Under the pieces are notes generated by a model. The model searched no databases and had not been told where the DNA came from. It was given only the letters and a program-made list of their open reading frames with translations. This document shows positions 61,183 to 64,000 of a stretch of DNA of 64,000 bases, piece by piece; the first letter of the stretch is position 1; each line of letters opens with the position of its first letter. Location: assembly GCA_027491235.1 (NCBI GenBank), contig JAIXWO010000018.1, positions 124,001 through 188,000 on the forward strand, written 5' to 3'. This DNA is from Sphingomonadales bacterium (GTDB lineage: Bacteria > Pseudomonadota > Alphaproteobacteria > Sphingomonadales > Sphingomonadaceae). The position numbers and the translations under genes are program-made.

Positions 61183-63258
61183 CTATTTGGTCTCCGGCTT
61201 TTCGGCAGCCACCCCGCCATGCTTGGCGAACCAGCCGAGAATGTAGGTCGACTTGGCGACCAGGCGGCTCGGACGATCCAGCATGCCGTGCGACGATTCC
61301 GGAATACGCACCATGGCCGCGTCCACGCCATTGAGCTTCAGCGCGGCATAATATTGCTCAGTCTCTGAAATGGGCGTGCGGTAATCCTGCTCGCCGGTGA
61401 TGAGCATTGTTGGAGTCTTCACGTTGCCCACAAGGCTCAGCGGGGACCGCCGCCAATAGTCGGCCTGCGCGCCCGCTTCCCAAGGGTTTTTGCCGAACCA
61501 ATATTTGCCGAAATAGGCGGCGTTGTCGGCGGTCAGGACAAAGCTGGTCCAGTTGATGACGGGTTTGGCGACGACCGCCGCGCGGAAGCGGTTGGTATTC
61601 CCCACGATCCACGCGGTCAGCACGCCCCCGCCGCTGCCGCCGGTGACGAACAGACGGGCCGGGTCGACATAGCCCTTGGCGATCGTCGCATCGACGGCTG
61701 CGATCAGGTCGTCATAGTCATTGCCGGGATAGGCCTTGTCGATGAGGTTGGCGAACTTGTCGCCATAGCTCGTGGAGCCGCGCGGGTTGGAATAGAGCAC
61801 CACATAGCCGGCCGCGGCATAGGCCTGCATTTCGGCCGAGAAGCGCGCGCCATAATTGGTGTGCGGACCGCCATGGATTTCGAGGATCATGGGGTATTTC
61901 TTGGCCGGATCGAAGTTTGCCGGACGCATGATCCAGGACTGGCTCTTCACGCCATCGGGTGCTGTGGACCAGATTTCCTCGACAGAGGCGAGATCACGGA
62001 TGGCGGATACATCGTCATTGAGGCGCGTGAGTCGCCGCACATTACCGCCCTTGATCACGGCGACATCGCCCGGATCGGTCGGGGTCGTCACATTGGTGGC
62101 GACAGTGCCATCGCGCGCGACGGAAAGGCTCGCGCCGGAATAAGGGCGGCCAATGTCTTCACCGCCAAGCCCCGACGCAACCGCACGTCCGCCGCCGCTC
62201 CCTGACGTGTAGGCGAGCTTGGTCGTGCCCTGCTCGTCATAGAGGTAATAGAGACCGCCTTTGCCGTCCCACGCAAAGTCCGCAACGCCGATATCGAGCG
62301 CCCCGGTCAGGGAGCGGGCGCCAGAACCATCGCGGTTCATGACCCACAGGCTGAATTCCTGATTGCTGGTATAGCGGTCATCAAAGCCAAGAAAGGCGAT
62401 GCGGCTGCCATCGGGGGATACTTTGGGCGCAACGCTCGGCCCTTCCCGCTTGGTCAGCTGGGTGACGTTGAGCGAGGCGAGGTCAACCGCCAAAATCTGG
62501 TCCCTGTTGGGCGTCAGGTCCGGATCAGCCGTGCGGGTTGCAAAGACATAGAGAGTGCGGCCGTCGCGGCTCCAGTCAAACGCGCTGCCATAATCGAAGT
62601 CACCGCTTGTCACCTGACGCGGCGTGCCGCCTTCCGCGGGCACCGTGAAGACGTGCGTGTGGCCCTGTTCGGCATAGCCTTGCCCGTCACCGCGATAGTT
62701 GAGGCGGTCAATGACGATGGGCTTTGCCGCCCATTTCGCGCCGTCCGGCGCGGCAGGCATGGACGCAAAGGACTTGCCTTCGCCCGGCACGAACATCGCA
62801 AAGGCCAGTTGCTTTCCATCGGGCGACCAGCTGAGGCCGCCCGGTCCCTCGCTCACATTGGTCACGCGCGCGGTGGCGCCTGTGTCCATCCAGCGGATGT
62901 AGATTTGCGCGCTGCCTTCAGAGGCGGAGATGTACGCGAGGCGCTTCCCATCGGCCGACCAGCGCGGGCTGGAATAGCTTGCGGCACCAGACAGAAGCGG
63001 GCGGTGCTCGCCGGTTGCCACATCGACAATCCAGATGTTGGCGCGGGCGCGGTCTGACATGATATCAAAGCTGCGGCGGACATAGGCGATCTTGCGGCCA
63101 TCGGGCGAAATCTGTGGGTCGGCGGCATATTCCAGCGCGTAGAGGTCAACCGGCTGATAGGCTCTGCTTTGTGCCGCGGGTGCCGACCAAGCCGGGCTCA
63201 GCGCGGCGCTCAGGCCCAAGGCCGCTGCGGTAAGTAAAAACCGGTTGATCGTCATCAT
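61183..63258 (-). CDS. Exported S9-family peptidase (prolyl oligopeptidase/acylaminoacyl peptidase)
   Basis: 691 residues with a signal peptide (about 1-25). Seven-bladed propeller repeats (SPDGRKIAYV, SADGKRLAYI, SPDGKQLAFA, SPDGSRIAFLG) fill about 45-420. The alpha/beta hydrolase follows, with the nucleophile in VTGGSGGGVLTAW, the Asp in ITGEQDYRTP and the His in PESSHGMLD. It releases dipeptides or acyl-amino acids in the periplasm. AGGAGAC precedes the first of two ATGs. Confidence 0.94.
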   Translation of the reverse strand: MMTINRFLLTAAALGLSAALSPAWSAPAAQSRAYQPVDLYALEYAADPQISPDGRKIAYVRRSFDIMSDRARANIWIVDVATGEHRPLLSGAASYSSPRWSADGKRLAYISASEGSAQIYIRWMDTGATARVTNVSEGPGGLSWSPDGKQLAFAMFVPGEGKSFASMPAAPDGAKWAAKPIVIDRLNYRGDGQGYAEQGHTHVFTVPAEGGTPRQVTSGDFDYGSAFDWSRDGRTLYVFATRTADPDLTPNRDQILAVDLASLNVTQLTKREGPSVAPKVSPDGSRIAFLGFDDRYTSNQEFSLWVMNRDGSGARSLTGALDIGVADFAWDGKGGLYYLYDEQGTTKLAYTSGSGGGRAVASGLGGEDIGRPYSGASLSVARDGTVATNVTTPTDPGDVAVIKGGNVRRLTRLNDDVSAIRDLASVEEIWSTAPDGVKSQSWIMRPANFDPAKKYPMILEIHGGPHTNYGARFSAEMQAYAAAGYVVLYSNPRGSTSYGDKFANLIDKAYPGNDYDDLIAAVDATIAKGYVDPARLFVTGGSGGGVLTAWIVGNTNRFRAAVVAKPVINWTSFVLTADNAAYFGKYWFGKNPWEAGAQADYWRRSPLSLVGNVKTPTMLITGEQDYRTPISETEQYYAALKLNGVDAAMVRIPESSHGMLDRPSRLVAKSTYILGWFAKHGGVAAEKPETK

Positions 63259-63406
63259 TCTGTCTCCTGCTTTGGGCAGGGCATAGCGCGTCCGCCCAAC
63301 AGACGGAAGCAGACCCGGCGGCTGAGGGTTGCGGATTGACGGACATTTTCATGCTGCGCTGCACAATTTTGTTGCGCTGACGGAGAGTTCGGGGAATCAT
63401 GCAGAT

Positions 63407-63709
63407 ATGACTACAAACCGCGCCATCCTTGAAGCGATCGCCACCAAGCGCGTGCTTTCCTCCACCTATAACGGCACCGCGTTCATCCTCGCGCCGCATA
63501 TTCTCTATACAAGGCGGGATCTGGTCTATCTTGATGCCGTGCCGATCGCGAAGAACGGTGCGCCGCCGCGCGAGGAGAAGATTGCGACCTTCAAGGTTGA
63601 TGGCATGGCGGACATTGCGATGGCGGATGGCACGTTTTCCATCTGCCCGCTGTTCGAGCCCTATCTGGAAAAATATCGCGGAACGACGCTGTTTTCCGTC
63701 GACGCCTAA
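63407..63709 (+). CDS. Small protein resembling an isolated WYL-type domain
   Basis: 100 residues. ILEAIATKRVLSSTYNGTAF, ILAPHILYTRRDLVYLDAVP and EEKIATFKVDGMADI follow the order of strands in WYL ligand-binding domains (Y-N-G, then P-H-x-L, then Y-L-x-A), but no DNA-binding part is attached. Many alphaproteobacteria have such short proteins. The assignment is by pattern only. Confidence 0.65.
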   Translation: MTTNRAILEAIATKRVLSSTYNGTAFILAPHILYTRRDLVYLDAVPIAKNGAPPREEKIATFKVDGMADIAMADGTFSICPLFEPYLEKYRGTTLFSVDA

Positions 63710-63768
63710 GGGCGCTTACCATCATGACAAAGGGTTAACGTTGCGGCCATCGGCGCGACAATAGGGGG

Positions 63769-63873
63769 GAGATATACCCTGCTTATTGGGTCGCACCAGC
63801 CACCTTTACCCTGGGTGGCAAGTAGATCGCGGCGTCGGCGACACTTCCCCAGTCCCCGACGCCGTTTTCTTTT
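63769..63873 (+). ncRNA. Candidate stand-alone small RNA with its own terminator
   Basis: About 105 nt between two genes that point toward each other. A possible promoter is TTAACG (63735-63740), 16 bp, GACAAT (63757-63762). The RNA would contain a first hairpin GCCACC-TTTACCCT-GGGTGGC (63809-63829 region) and end in a 9-bp terminator stem CGGCGTCGG/CCGACGCCG (63830-63838 and 63856-63864) followed by TTTTCTTTT. No ATG-led frame fits inside. Family not recognised. Confidence 0.5.
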
Positions 63874-63878
63874 GCGCG

Positions 63879-64000
63879 TTAGGCGGCAGCGCTGCTTGCG
63901 CCCCGCGTCCGCAATTCCTCATTCAGCATTTCGGCAAGCAGGAAGGCCAGTTCAAGCGACTGGCCGGCGTTGAGGCGCGGGTCACAATGCGTGTGGTAGC
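63879..64000 (-). CDS. Class II DAHP synthase, C-terminal end (5' part outside window)
   Basis: The last 40 codons are present. [20 protein letters not shown] followed by [10 protein letters not shown] is the conserved C-terminus of type II 3-deoxy-D-arabino-heptulosonate-7-phosphate synthases, the first enzyme of the shikimate pathway. The gene runs toward the candidate small RNA. Confidence 0.88.
   Translation of the reverse strand, partial: YHTHCDPRLNAGQSLELAFLLAEMLNEELRTRGASSAAA

Overview
The window is a dense, high-GC chromosomal stretch from an alphaproteobacterium, most likely a member of the Sphingomonadales. Pointers are a TonB-dependent receptor, EipA (DUF1134), the alphaproteobacterial ATP synthase zeta inhibitor (DUF1476), UPF0262, a hemC-hemD-mitofilin-like cluster and a DUF1674/SDHAF4-like gene. 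The genus cannot be assigned from the sequence. Most of the window is conserved core genome: about 60 genes, many joined by 4-bp ATGA overlaps. There are no rRNA genes, CRISPR arrays, recognisable insertion sequences or prophage.

Layout. 0-7.7 kb: the 3' end of a TonB receptor, tRNA-Ser(GCU), eipA, pyrC, ygfZ, a TauE-type exporter, leuD, a quinone oxidoreductase, the zeta subunit, bolA and a monothiol glutaredoxin. 7.7-8.7 kb: a gene-free kilobase made of a 492-bp-period tandem duplication. On the minus strand it encodes what look like two paralogous small RNAs, each behind a sigma-54-type -24/-12 element. 8.7-12.7 kb: a BlaI/M56 signalling module, a metallo-beta-lactamase-fold hydrolase and a DUF4230 protein. 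12.7-15.1 kb: nadA and nadC around an unknown membrane protein. 15.1-24.9 kb: catabolic genes (glutaryl-CoA dehydrogenase, M20 peptidase, class III CoA-transferase, FAH-family hydrolase, a second acyl-CoA dehydrogenase with a MarR regulator), a secreted C13 peptidase, rlmB, a lipoprotein and a ferredoxin. 25-31 kb: an alkA-like glycosylase, hemC-hemD-mitofilin-like, tsaD-gpsA, a DUF1674 gene and htpX. 31-41 kb: rsmB, rpe, a heparinase-like protein, purH, a flippase and polA. 41-52.6 kb: a class A beta-lactamase-like lipoprotein, a third acyl-CoA dehydrogenase, DUF808, an M19 dipeptidase, S-formylglutathione hydrolase, an M16 protease, apt and rnr. 52.6-54.8 kb: the only clearly accessory segment, with extragenic palindromes, a partly duplicated membrane-protein gene, a lipoprotein and a lower-GC two-gene cassette. 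54.8-64 kb: a saccharopine dehydrogenase-like protein, dcd, cdd, a GH25-like protein, UPF0262, dnaB, an SDR, an S9 peptidase, a candidate sRNA and the 3' end of a class II DAHP synthase.

Two places stand out as possibly undescribed. The first is the pair of sigma-54-type small-RNA genes at about 7.96-8.66 kb; sequence conservation between the copies picks out the promoter, the RNA and two upstream dyads. The second is the lower-GC cassette at 54.0-54.8 kb: a 57-residue basic protein followed 2 bp later by a TTG-started protein with features of nucleoside-deoxyribosyltransferase/TIR-like folds, organised like a toxin-antitoxin or phage-defence module. Both are inferences from reading the sequence; no homology search or folding calculation was run.
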